The notes beneath the pieces are model-generated. The model saw only the letters and a program-made list of their open reading frames with translations, was not told the origin of the DNA and searched no databases. A program made the translations under genes and the position numbers. Positions 1 through 6,253 of a DNA stretch of 7,333 nucleotides are shown here, piece after piece. Each line of letters begins with the position of its first letter. The stretch's first letter is position 1. Origin of the DNA: a bacterium (GTDB taxonomy: Bacteria; Margulisbacteria; Marinamargulisbacteria; UBA6595); the NCBI GenBank assembly GCA_027621615.1, contig JAQCBC010000037.1, positions 1-7,333 of the forward strand. The letters are read 5' to 3'.

Positions 1-378
1 TGCGTGTATTACCGAATCAATCGGTTTAAGCAATCCGGCCATCAAAATTTTTTTGAAGGACTCCCCTCGCCGGTGGGCGCAGGATTTGTGATTGTAGCCA
101 CACAATCCAGTTTGAGCAGCCCGATTGGCTTTGCCAGCATTAGTGTCGTATCCAGCTTACTGATGATTTCTACACTTTCATACATTCATTTCCGAGCGGC
201 TCGCAACCACTGGGTGTTGCGCATTGTTGGTTGGGGATTGTTTAGCTGCTTTTTGCTGTCAACATTGATTATGATTACGATCCCCTACTTGCACGATGTT
301 CTACTGGGCCTTATCGCCGTCTATGCCCTATCCCCGTTATGGGTGAAGCCCAATACTCGCACGGACTTGAGCCATTAA
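1..378 (+). CDS. pssA: CDP-diacylglycerol-serine O-phosphatidyltransferase, C-terminal part (5' end outside window)
   Basis: This membrane enzyme makes phosphatidylserine from CDP-diacylglycerol and serine, on the way to phosphatidylethanolamine. The frame is open from base 1, so the gene begins upstream; the GTG at base 4 is probably an internal valine. Counting from the first full codon, residues 5-9 (RINRF) followed by FFEGLPSPVGAG at 17-28 match the characteristic middle segment of PssA proteins. Hydrophobic stretches around 28-36, 40-58, 72-93 and 95-110 fit the later membrane helices, and the MISTLSYIHF segment resembles the usual 'LMVS..Y' stretch. The CDP-alcohol phosphotransferase signature (DGxxAR...G...D) lies outside the window, so the catalytic half is not seen. 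The last 42 bases overlap the convergent plsC. Family assignment is fairly sure; the head-group specificity is inferred from the GLPSP motif. Confidence 0.82.
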   Translation, partial: CVYYRINRFKQSGHQNFFEGLPSPVGAGFVIVATQSSLSSPIGFASISVVSSLLMISTLSYIHFRAARNHWVLRIVGWGLFSCFLLSTLIMITIPYLHDVLLGLIAVYALSPLWVKPNTRTDLSH

Positions 379-1044
379 ATCATCCACTGTATCCGCCTGA
401 TTGGGCTGAACAATCGCATGAATATCGAGCTCAATGGTACCGGGTTGAATGCTCAGGCTATCTTTGGACAACACCGATGTTGAGCCCTGAATAGTCACTG
501 GTAAAATTGGAATATTGCGTTTAAATGCAACCGAAAATACGGCCCGATGAAAGGGCTGTAAGGTTCCATCCGGGGATCGTGTGCCTTCTGGGAACACCAC
601 AACCGATCGCCCCAATGCCAATTGATCTGCAATCCCATTTAATACCGTTAACGATTGCCTAGGATTGGCCCGATTGATGGCTATATGTCCATGCGAGCGC
701 AGCTCATGCGCCAATAATGGGACTCGAAACAACTCTTTCTTGGCCACAAATACACTATGAATCGGCAATGTTCGCAGCAATGCAATAATATCAGCATGAC
801 TGCAATGATTGGCTAAGATTAACACGGGATGGGCATTCATCGCATTGTCGAGACCCCGAACAACCACCCGAATACGGCTCAACCAAAACATACCCATTAA
901 AAAATACCGGGCCGTGCGCGCGCACCATGCCGCTCGCTGCGGGGTTGCTCGCATAACCAGCATGCCCAATTGGGTCATGCCCACATGGAGAGCCAAGCCC
1001 AAAATCATAACAAGCCAAGCCCAAGCGGATACCAAAATACGCAT
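337..1044 (-). CDS. plsC: 1-acyl-sn-glycerol-3-phosphate acyltransferase (PlsC family)
   Basis: This 235-residue protein should transfer an acyl chain to lysophosphatidate to give phosphatidate, the precursor of CDP-diacylglycerol used by the neighbouring pssA. The N-terminal membrane anchor is about residues 5-31. Acyltransferase block I is NHCSHAD at 79-85, the catalytic HX4D being H80 and D85. A block II-like segment is HIAINRAN at 120-127, block III is FPEGTRS at 151-157, and the LPVTI at 181-185 corresponds to block IV. Length is normal for the family. The ATG at 1044 lies 5 bases after the ftsI stop and has no clear Shine-Dalgarno, so coupling to ftsI or a leaderless start is possible. 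The 3' end runs 42 bases into pssA on the other strand. PlsC relatives acting on other acyl acceptors share these motifs, so exact substrate is inferred. Confidence 0.9.
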   Translation of the reverse strand: MRILVSAWAWLVMILGLALHVGMTQLGMLVMRATPQRAAWCARTARYFLMGMFWLSRIRVVVRGLDNAMNAHPVLILANHCSHADIIALLRTLPIHSVFVAKKELFRVPLLAHELRSHGHIAINRANPRQSLTVLNGIADQLALGRSVVVFPEGTRSPDGTLQPFHRAVFSVAFKRNIPILPVTIQGSTSVLSKDSLSIQPGTIELDIHAIVQPNQADTVDDLMAQVRASIGLHP

Positions 1045-1049
1045 ATTAC

Positions 1050-2723
1050 TTAGTGTATCGGGGATGCCCCATAGTAATCAATAGCCGACAACGCAATGCG
1101 TCTAAAAATAGGCCCCGCAACCGTTGACCCCCAAATGCTTTTTTCGGGACTATCAACCATAACCAATAGGACAAGGCTCGGGGTATCCAAAAATCCAACA
1201 AACGACGCGACATACCGATCCGCATAATACCCACCCGTAGGAGACGGTTTATTTGCTGTTCCTGTTTTACCGCCAATGCGATACCCCGGTATTTTCAAAT
1301 GCTCAGCCGTCCCCGAGTGGACCACGCTTTCCATCATGCTTCGCATTTCATTGGCCGTATCTTGCGTTAAAATTCGATTTCGACGAATCCCTCGAGCCAA
1401 TTTATGGGTTGTATCCGTTTTAACACCCTGAATAATGCGCGGCCGGACTAAAATTCCCCCATTAACAATGGCGCTCACGGCTGTTGCCAATTGCATACTT
1501 GACACCCCAATGCCTTGACCAAATGCAATTGTAGCGGTGTCCACGGCCCGCCAGTCTGTGAATGGCCGCACCAAGCCCCCGGTTTCTCCCGGCAATCCCA
1601 CCGCCGTTGATTTTCCAAATCCAAAATGTTGAATATATCGAAAAAACTTTTCATTTCCCAAATCTTGCGATACCAAACTCACCCCCACATTTAATGAGTC
1701 TTTCACAATATCTTCAATACTTTTTTGATCCGTTTCTCCTGCATTGCGTTCATGCGCTTCTTTAATTACATCCGATGCAATCGTCAAGGTTTCTGGAACC
1801 TCTAAAACTGTCCCCGCGGTTACAGTGCCTTCTTCTAATGCAGATGCAACTGTAATTAATTTAAATACAGACCCCGGTTCATAAACATCGGTCACCACCG
1901 GATTTCCATAGGTCATTGCCACATCGGTTTGCCACTGATTCAAATCAAAGGTCGGGTAGCTCGCCATCGCCAAGACCTCTCCCGTATGGGGATCCATAAC
2001 CACGGCTTGCCCATGACGCCCACCCATGCGTTCAACCCCTTCTTTTAAATATTTTTCCGTAAAATATTGAAGGGTTAAATCCAGGGTTAGCTGAACATCA
2101 TTGCCGTCCAATGCCGGCTGTATAACCGTTGTTTTACCCAAAGGGATGGGTACACCCAACGGGTCACTTTCCAACACTTGTTTACCGGGCTGCCCACTCA
2201 GCGCAGACCCATAGTAATACTCTACACCACTTAACCCCTGGCTATCCATACCCGTAAAGCCCACGACATGAGCCGCCAAGGACCCGTGGGGATACACCCG
2301 CTTATATTCCGGTAAAAAGCCAATTGCTGGATCGTTTAATGTTCGAAGCGCTTGTAATTGGGTATCGGTCAGATGCCGCTTCAACCAAACAAATGACGTG
2401 TTGGGCTTTACACTGTTTAAAACAGCGTGAAGCGGCAGCTGAATGCACGGAGCGATTCGCTTGGCCCATTCGGATGGATCCTGAATTTTAACCGGTACAG
2501 CATAAGCCGAATACACTTGCTTTGAAATGGCTAGCGGCACATCGTTTCGATCATAAATCCCCCCTCGAAATGCCGATATTTTCTGGGTTTTTTGAATTTG
2601 ATTATGGGCCAACGCTGTCAACACATCGTATTGAATCCATTGCAAATAAATCAAGCGCCCAATCAGCACACACACCAAGGCAATAAGCCCCATAACAATC
2701 AGTGGAAACCGGGTTCGATTCAT
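1050..2723 (-). CDS. ftsI: Class B penicillin-binding protein, FtsI (PBP3)-type division transpeptidase
   Basis: This DD-transpeptidase cross-links septal peptidoglycan in the periplasm. The 557-residue protein has one N-terminal membrane helix (about 6-30). A dimerisation domain follows, opening with RGGIYDRN (53-60). The C-terminal transpeptidase domain has all three active-site motifs: SVFK at 285-288 (nucleophile S285, K288), SLN at 343-345 and KTG at 486-488. The chain ends shortly after the domain, with no PASTA repeats, as in Gram-negative FtsI. The ATG at 2723 overlaps the upstream stop as ATGA, and no good Shine-Dalgarno precedes it, so it is probably translated by coupling. FtsI and the elongation protein PBP2 share this architecture. 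The short N-terminal domain and an FtsL-like gene immediately upstream favour FtsI; a partner of another SEDS protein is the alternative. Confidence 0.92.
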   Translation of the reverse strand: MNRTRFPLIVMGLIALVCVLIGRLIYLQWIQYDVLTALAHNQIQKTQKISAFRGGIYDRNDVPLAISKQVYSAYAVPVKIQDPSEWAKRIAPCIQLPLHAVLNSVKPNTSFVWLKRHLTDTQLQALRTLNDPAIGFLPEYKRVYPHGSLAAHVVGFTGMDSQGLSGVEYYYGSALSGQPGKQVLESDPLGVPIPLGKTTVIQPALDGNDVQLTLDLTLQYFTEKYLKEGVERMGGRHGQAVVMDPHTGEVLAMASYPTFDLNQWQTDVAMTYGNPVVTDVYEPGSVFKLITVASALEEGTVTAGTVLEVPETLTIASDVIKEAHERNAGETDQKSIEDIVKDSLNVGVSLVSQDLGNEKFFRYIQHFGFGKSTAVGLPGETGGLVRPFTDWRAVDTATIAFGQGIGVSSMQLATAVSAIVNGGILVRPRIIQGVKTDTTHKLARGIRRNRILTQDTANEMRSMMESVVHSGTAEHLKIPGYRIGGKTGTANKPSPTGGYYADRYVASFVGFLDTPSLVLLVMVDSPEKSIWGSTVAGPIFRRIALSAIDYYGASPIH

Positions 2724-2965
2724 GGAATAACAATGGCACGCTTTTGATGCAACGGTACGTAATCATCTGCACGCAATTCTAATTGATCCAATCGTTTATG
2801 ATGCCAGAGTTGAATTTGCCTGTCTCGCACGTGCGCATCCAGTGCTTTAATCGATTGAGTCTGTTGATAGGTATAGTCATCCCAAACCATTAAATGCACA
2901 TTGATAAATCCATTTACAAACAACAACAAAAACGAACAGCCATATAGCCCAATTACCCACCGCAT
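2720..2965 (-). CDS. ftsL: Small single-pass membrane protein, probable cell division protein FtsL
   Basis: An 81-residue protein with a short cytoplasmic N-terminus, one membrane helix (about 4-27) and a polar, leucine-spaced tail (about 33-68) that could form a short coiled coil. It ends in a proline-containing stretch (VPLHQKRAIVIP, 70-81). FtsL proteins have this layout: one helix, a periplasmic coiled coil and a C-terminal segment ending in a hydrophobic 'IVV'-like patch. In many bacteria ftsL sits directly before ftsI, as here, and the two genes overlap by 4 bases (ATGA). FtsL would join FtsB and FtsQ to activate the FtsW-FtsI synthase. The start at 2965 overlaps the tatB stop by 13 bases; a weak AGGA lies about 9 bases upstream. 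FtsL is poorly conserved in sequence, so this rests on size, topology and neighbour. The coiled coil is shorter than usual. Confidence 0.62.
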   Translation of the reverse strand: MRWVIGLYGCSFLLLFVNGFINVHLMVWDDYTYQQTQSIKALDAHVRDRQIQLWHHKRLDQLELRADDYVPLHQKRAIVIP

Positions 2966-3156
2966 GAATCGGATCCTGTTTCATCCAGCTGCGACTCAAT
3001 GGCCTGACACTGACCCATAACTTCATGATAGATCCGCAGGATGCCGTGCCATATCTGTCGAATTTTTCGAATAACAACAGGCCAATCGGACGGGTCAATA
3101 ATTAAAATGGCCACCGCCAACACCAATACACATTCAATACTCCCAATGCCAATCAT
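2953..3156 (-). CDS. tatB: Sec-independent (twin-arginine) translocase subunit, TatB-like
   Basis: A 67-residue member of the TatA/TatB family, which with TatC exports folded proteins carrying twin-arginine signals. It has the family plan: a short periplasmic N-terminus with G5 and E8 at the same positions as E. coli TatB, one membrane helix (about 6-20), a hinge with P22 and P26, then an amphipathic helix (about 27-57). E8 and the lack of the Phe-Gly hinge typical of TatA favour TatB. The hinge reads IDPSDWP where TatB normally has LGP, so the usual glycine is replaced by D21. The tail is much shorter than in E. coli TatB. The start overlaps the tatC stop as ATGA. No second TatA/B-like gene is in the window, so a separate tatA must lie elsewhere or this protein serves both roles. 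Confidence 0.82.
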   Translation of the reverse strand: MIGIGSIECVLVLAVAILIIDPSDWPVVIRKIRQIWHGILRIYHEVMGQCQAIESQLDETGSDSCGG

Positions 3157-3875
3157 GAGCCAATCCGAAGTGCATACGCTATCAGAACCGTGGCCCCATA
3201 CAGGCCGACCAACGGTGCCGCTAACCCCAATTGAGACACAATATCCGGCGGGGTCAAAATCGCAGACACAATAAAAATACCAATCACGCTATACCGACTG
3301 GCCTTAAGTAACGACCGACGCTTTAGCACACCCAACCCCATTAATGCCATCAGAACAATGGGAAATTGAAAAACAAGAACGCTATAGGCAACAAATTTGA
3401 CGGCATACAGCACACTATGCTGATAGTTCAACATAACCCCCACCGAATCTGGAACAAACGAAAACCCAGTTAGAATTTGAATGCTGAGGGGCAAAATTAC
3501 CCGATACGCAACAACAGCACCCAATACAGCCAGAACAATGGCGGCCAACAACCCCGCCAATAGCCACACACGCTCCCGCCGTTTCAAGCCTGGAATGATA
3601 AACGTTAACCAGTCCAGCACCCATGCCGGTGATGCTAGCACAATACCGCCAATAGCGGATAATTTTAATCGTACACTAAAGCCTTCAAAAATATGATGCA
3701 TAAACACCGAATTATGCGTTGCTGTATGGGGAAATAATTGCAAAAACACACCAACAACCGTATCAAACAATGCAAATACAACCCCACCACCCAAACAAAT
3801 CCATAGGACGGTTCGAAATAAAACCCCACGCAATACACGCAAGTGCCCCAATAATGGCAAGTTAGACTGCATCAT
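3153..3875 (-). CDS. tatC: Sec-independent protein translocase subunit TatC
   Basis: TatC is the polytopic receptor for twin-arginine signal peptides in the inner membrane. This 240-residue protein shows six hydrophobic segments in the expected spacing. It keeps F92 and P95 of the TFIIP segment, E101 after the RRER turn, and LTPPD (208-212 region, D211) with Q214 in the last periplasmic loop; these match E. coli F94, E103, D211 and Q215. Near the N-terminus, HLRVLR (11-16) replaces the usual HLxELR, so the conserved glutamate of the signal-peptide site is valine (V14). Two ATGs stand in tandem at 3875 and 3872 and either could be used. No Shine-Dalgarno precedes them; a strong extended -10 element ends 6 bases upstream, suggesting a leaderless message. 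tatC precedes tatB here, the reverse of the common tatABC order. Confidence 0.93.
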   Translation of the reverse strand: MMQSNLPLLGHLRVLRGVLFRTVLWICLGGGVVFALFDTVVGVFLQLFPHTATHNSVFMHHIFEGFSVRLKLSAIGGIVLASPAWVLDWLTFIIPGLKRRERVWLLAGLLAAIVLAVLGAVVAYRVILPLSIQILTGFSFVPDSVGVMLNYQHSVLYAVKFVAYSVLVFQFPIVLMALMGLGVLKRRSLLKASRYSVIGIFIVSAILTPPDIVSQLGLAAPLVGLYGATVLIAYALRIGS

Positions 3876-3897
3876 ACCGGCATTATATCACGGTATG
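3873..3897. repeat. Perfect 7-bp inverted repeat spanning the tatC -10 element and start codon
   Basis: On the + strand CATACCG (3873-3879) is mirrored by CGGTATG (3891-3897), with 11 bases between. The right arm, read on the - strand, precedes the -10 element and the left arm contains the first tatC ATG. As DNA it could be an operator for a dimeric regulator. In RNA read through from the upstream gene it could form a 7-bp hairpin that hides the first tatC start codon. No run of U follows, so it is not a typical terminator. The function is inferred. Confidence 0.5.
3882..3890 (-). promoter_or_regulatory. Extended -10 promoter element before tatC, possibly leaderless
   Basis: Read on the - strand this is TGATATAAT, a perfect match to the extended -10 consensus TGnTATAAT of sigma-70-type polymerase. 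Only 6 bases (3876-3881) separate it from the first tatC ATG, so transcription beginning about 7 bases downstream would start at that ATG. The best -35 candidate 18 bases upstream (TTAAGT, 3906-3911) is poor, which extended -10 promoters tolerate. It would let tatC-tatB-ftsL-ftsI-plsC be transcribed independently of the genes upstream. Confidence 0.55.
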
Positions 3898-3907
3898 CAG
3901 AGCGTAC

Positions 3908-4273
3908 TTAAACAGCGGTTAAAAATATGGGCTGTTTAACGGTAAACGATACTGAATTTGATTCAAAAAAATCGTGATACGATTGATTGGCTGTAATGCC
4001 CAAATGGACCAAGGCAGCAAACACAGCGGTCAATCGTCCCAATTTGTCCGGCGCGACATCCGCCACATAATCGGGATGTTCTAATTCGGCAACCAATTGA
4101 TTACCCTGCTGGATCGCATAGACTACTTCATGATGGGCATTGCGCCGAAATGTTACCGATGCCGTTTGCCCCTCCCACTCAACAACAAAGGGGGCTGGCT
4201 TGAAGAAAAAACCAGTCTCATGGGTAACGGAACCCCCATTCACATCCAATTCATACTGATACTGTTCGTTCAT
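3908..4273 (-). CDS. Conserved-looking hypothetical protein, 121 residues, between hpf and tatC
   Basis: I do not recognise this family. The protein has no signal peptide and no membrane segment. The first 65 residues alternate hydrophobic and polar residues, with a run such as FVVEWEGQTASVTFRR, and look beta-rich. A likely helix follows (about 76-92: DKLGRLTAVFAALVHLG) and the C-terminal 30 residues look beta-like again. It is mildly acidic with no cysteine. It is probably a real gene: the Shine-Dalgarno AGGAGG at 4279-4284 is excellent, codon use resembles its neighbours, and it fills the space between hpf and tatC. Two ATGs stand in tandem at 4276 and 4273; the second has the better spacing (5 bases against 2), so I chose it. 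The upstream stop codon TAG forms the first bases of the ribosome site (TAGGAGG), tying its translation to hpf. Confidence 0.75.
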   Translation of the reverse strand: MNEQYQYELDVNGGSVTHETGFFFKPAPFVVEWEGQTASVTFRRNAHHEVVYAIQQGNQLVAELEHPDYVADVAPDKLGRLTAVFAALVHLGITANQSYHDFFESNSVSFTVKQPIFLTAV

Positions 4274-4278
4274 CATCC

Positions 4279-4284
4279 CCTCCT
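4279..4284 (-). promoter_or_regulatory. Shine-Dalgarno AGGAGG overlapping the hpf stop codon
   Basis: On the - strand the sequence is TAGGAGGGG followed by ATGATG. The TAG at 4285-4283 is the hpf stop, and the full consensus AGGAGG shares two of its bases. The spacing decides for the second ATG (4273) as the start of the unknown gene, and a ribosome ending hpf would sit on the initiation site of the next gene. Confidence 0.8.
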
Positions 4285-4822
4285 AATTTTCCGGTTCAAT
4301 CACGGTATATACGCCATCGCAAGATTCATAGACAATACTAAATTTGCCCAATTTCGCATCACGAGCATCACGAAATACAACAAACGGATATAGGCCCGTT
4401 TCCAAATGGGTAATCGCATCATCCACAAACGTTGGCTTATCCAAACACAAGGGCTGTGGCTTTGAATACGCAGCCGCATTGGATGGCGAACTGCCACTCC
4501 GGTGACTCAACTCTTTATGTGCATTGGTGCGCAATTTATCGTGATGCTTTTTTAACTGCTTGGCAATTTTTTCTTCAACCCCATCAATGCTGGCATACAT
4601 ATCGCCCGATTCAAAAGTGGCTCGAATCACCGTTTGCGATGCCATTACCGTGGCTTTCACAATTTGACTGTGCTTGTTTCCCTCTAAAATCGACAATTCC
4701 AAGACAATGCGTTGAATGTTGTCATAGTATTTGGTAACTTTTTCTGCTTTTTCACGAGCATACTCTTTTAAGGCATCGGTAATTGACACATGGCGCGTTT
4801 GTATACTAATAGCATCCAACAT
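4283..4822 (-). CDS. hpf: Long-form ribosome hibernation-promoting factor (HPF / RaiA family)
   Basis: HPF binds the decoding region of idle 30S subunits; the long form also pairs two ribosomes into inactive 100S dimers through its C-terminal domain. This 179-residue protein has both parts. The N-terminal beta-alpha-beta-beta-beta-alpha domain is about 1-98, with TDALKEYAREKAEKV (15-29) as the first helix. A Ser/Ala/Pro-rich linker is about 99-127. The C-terminal domain (128-179) begins with KPTFVDDAI, continues with PFVVFRDA and ends with DGVYTVIEP, the family's usual finish. I place the start at 4822 because AAGGAG (4830-4835) lies 7 bases upstream; the frame extends to a TTG at 4840, which would cover that site. 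A 68-base gap with a possible promoter separates it from cysS, so it may be made separately, for example under starvation. Confidence 0.93.
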   Translation of the reverse strand: MLDAISIQTRHVSITDALKEYAREKAEKVTKYYDNIQRIVLELSILEGNKHSQIVKATVMASQTVIRATFESGDMYASIDGVEEKIAKQLKKHHDKLRTNAHKELSHRSGSSPSNAAAYSKPQPLCLDKPTFVDDAITHLETGLYPFVVFRDARDAKLGKFSIVYESCDGVYTVIEPEN

Positions 4823-4829
4823 ACGGTTA

Positions 4830-4835
4830 CTCCTT
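4830..4835 (-). promoter_or_regulatory. Shine-Dalgarno AAGGAG that sets the hpf start
   Basis: AAGGAG on the - strand lies 7 bases upstream of the ATG at 4822. This places initiation there and rules out the in-frame TTG at 4840. It is one of only two strong ribosome sites in the window. Confidence 0.85.
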
Positions 4836-4864
4836 AACAATTTATTTTGAACACAACAGTGTTT

Positions 4865-4873
4865 AGTGTATCA
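4865..4873 (-). promoter_or_regulatory. Possible extended -10 promoter before hpf
   Basis: Read on the - strand this is TGATACACT: the TGn extension followed by a hexamer matching TATAAT at four of six positions. It lies in the 68-base cysS-hpf gap (4823-4890), and transcription would start near 4858, leaving a leader of roughly 36 bases that contains the Shine-Dalgarno. No -35 element worth the name is visible. A short inverted repeat (AACAC 4850-4854, GTGTT 4859-4863) lies around the expected start. The evidence is modest. Confidence 0.35.
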
Positions 4874-4890
4874 AAGTTTGTGCGTTGGTA

Positions 4891-6249
4891 CTAGCCTTTG
4901 ACCCACTCCCAGGTTGTGCCATCTCGGGCATCTTTTACCACAATGCCATGGGTGAGCAACTCATCACGCAGCTGATCCGATCGTGCAAAATCTTTTTGGG
5001 ATCGCGCTGTCTCACGCTCGGCCATTAGCGCCTCACACACTGCGGGCAAGGCCGGTGTTTCTGAGGTCTCCATTGCGTATACAATGCCCAAATAATCCAG
5101 ACAATTTTGCAGCACTCGCCGTCCGAATCCCTGGGTTTGGATATACCGCAATATCTCAAAGCATACGCCCACCGCCATGGCTGTATTGATATCATCGTCC
5201 AACGCCTGCGTAAAGCGCTGGTGTAAGTGATCCAATTCAGTGGCTTGTGTTGCCGTTGGCTCCTGCGTTTCGGGATCCGCTAAACATGCGCGCAGCTTGT
5301 GTAACGATCGTCGCGTTTCTTCCAAACCATCCCAAGAAAACTGGAACGGCGTTCGATAATGCGTACGCAACAAATACAAGCGAATCGCTCCCGGATCAAC
5401 CGTATTCAACAAATCCCGAATCGTAATTGTATTGTTTAAGGATTTAGACATTTTTTGACGATGCAGGGTAACAAACCCATTGTGAATCCAATATTGCACA
5501 AAGGGCTTACCCGTACAGGATTCACATTGTGCAATTTCGTTTTCATGGTGCGGAAACACCAAGTCCTCGCCACCGCCGTGGATATCAATTTGCTCGCCCA
5601 AATACTGCATCGCCATTGCCGAGCATTCGATATGCCAACCCGGGCGCCCCGGTCCCCACGGACTGGGCCACGCTGGTTCGCCTGGCTTTGACTGCTTCCA
5701 CAACACAAAATCCAAGCTGGGGGATTCGATGGAGTGCGCCGTTTCCCGATGCCCGGCTTCCAAATCATCTAACACTTTTTTAGACAATTTGCCATACCCA
5801 TCAAAGGCCGCTGTTGAAAACAGCACATCCCCATTGGCATGCACAAACGCTGCCCCCACACGCAACAATCGCTCAATTAATGCAATAATTTCAGCCATAT
5901 GCTCCGTTGCTTTGGGATAGTGGTTCGCCGGCTGAATATTTAAGGCCGCCATGTCATCAAAAAAGGTTTGAGTATATCGCTCGGTAATGGTTGTAATGGG
6001 CACATCCTGTTCCGCCGCCTTGCGAATGATTTTGTCATCAATATCCGTAAAATTCTGAATATGGTTCACCGTATAGCCAGCCCCCACTAAATGCCGCTTG
6101 AGCATATCAAACACAACATAGGCCCGAGCATGCCCAATATGACACACATCATAGACCGTCACCCCACAGACATACATGGATACGGCTGGGGGATTAAGTG
6201 GTTTGAATTCCCGTTTTTCTTGGTGCAACGTATCGTACAATTGGATCAT
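4891..6249 (-). CDS. cysS: Cysteinyl-tRNA synthetase
   Basis: This class I aminoacyl-tRNA synthetase attaches cysteine to its tRNA in the cytoplasm. The 452-residue protein has the HIGH motif at 37-40 and KMSKS at 266-270. The four zinc ligands that give cysteine selectivity fall at C28, C209, H234 and E238, the same numbers as in E. coli CysS, which strongly supports the start at 6249 rather than the longer in-frame ATG at 6288. The C-terminal DALR and anticodon-binding part covers about 300-452 and ends in the typical GTTWEWVKG. The ATG is 4 bases after the panB stop. No clear Shine-Dalgarno is present, so translation is probably coupled to panB. Nothing looks broken. Confidence 0.97.
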   Translation of the reverse strand: MIQLYDTLHQEKREFKPLNPPAVSMYVCGVTVYDVCHIGHARAYVVFDMLKRHLVGAGYTVNHIQNFTDIDDKIIRKAAEQDVPITTITERYTQTFFDDMAALNIQPANHYPKATEHMAEIIALIERLLRVGAAFVHANGDVLFSTAAFDGYGKLSKKVLDDLEAGHRETAHSIESPSLDFVLWKQSKPGEPAWPSPWGPGRPGWHIECSAMAMQYLGEQIDIHGGGEDLVFPHHENEIAQCESCTGKPFVQYWIHNGFVTLHRQKMSKSLNNTITIRDLLNTVDPGAIRLYLLRTHYRTPFQFSWDGLEETRRSLHKLRACLADPETQEPTATQATELDHLHQRFTQALDDDINTAMAVGVCFEILRYIQTQGFGRRVLQNCLDYLGIVYAMETSETPALPAVCEALMAERETARSQKDFARSDQLRDELLTHGIVVKDARDGTTWEWVKG

Positions 6250-6253
6250 GGGT

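Noticed and set aside
809..1084. Open frame of 91 codons on the + strand across the plsC start
   Set aside because: It lies antisense to plsC, has no Shine-Dalgarno, and its product is rich in Arg, Thr and Ile with no domain; it is a shadow frame.
1050..2723. Elongation-type PBP2 (MrdA) instead of FtsI
   Set aside because: The gene directly follows an FtsL-like gene and has the shorter N-terminal domain of FtsI; no rodA or mreCD is adjacent.
4097..4393. Open frame on the + strand across the hpf / unknown-gene junction
   Set aside because: It covers parts of two genes with better support on the other strand and shows no recognisable protein.
4850..4863. Hairpin AACAC-AACA-GTGTT in the cysS-hpf gap, considered as a terminator for cysS
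   Set aside because: The stem is only 5 A/T-rich pairs and no U-run follows it on the - strand, so it would not terminate well.
5436..5783. Overlapping open frames on both strands inside cysS
   Set aside because: cysS is complete with all catalytic motifs here; the other frames give low-complexity products typical of shadows.
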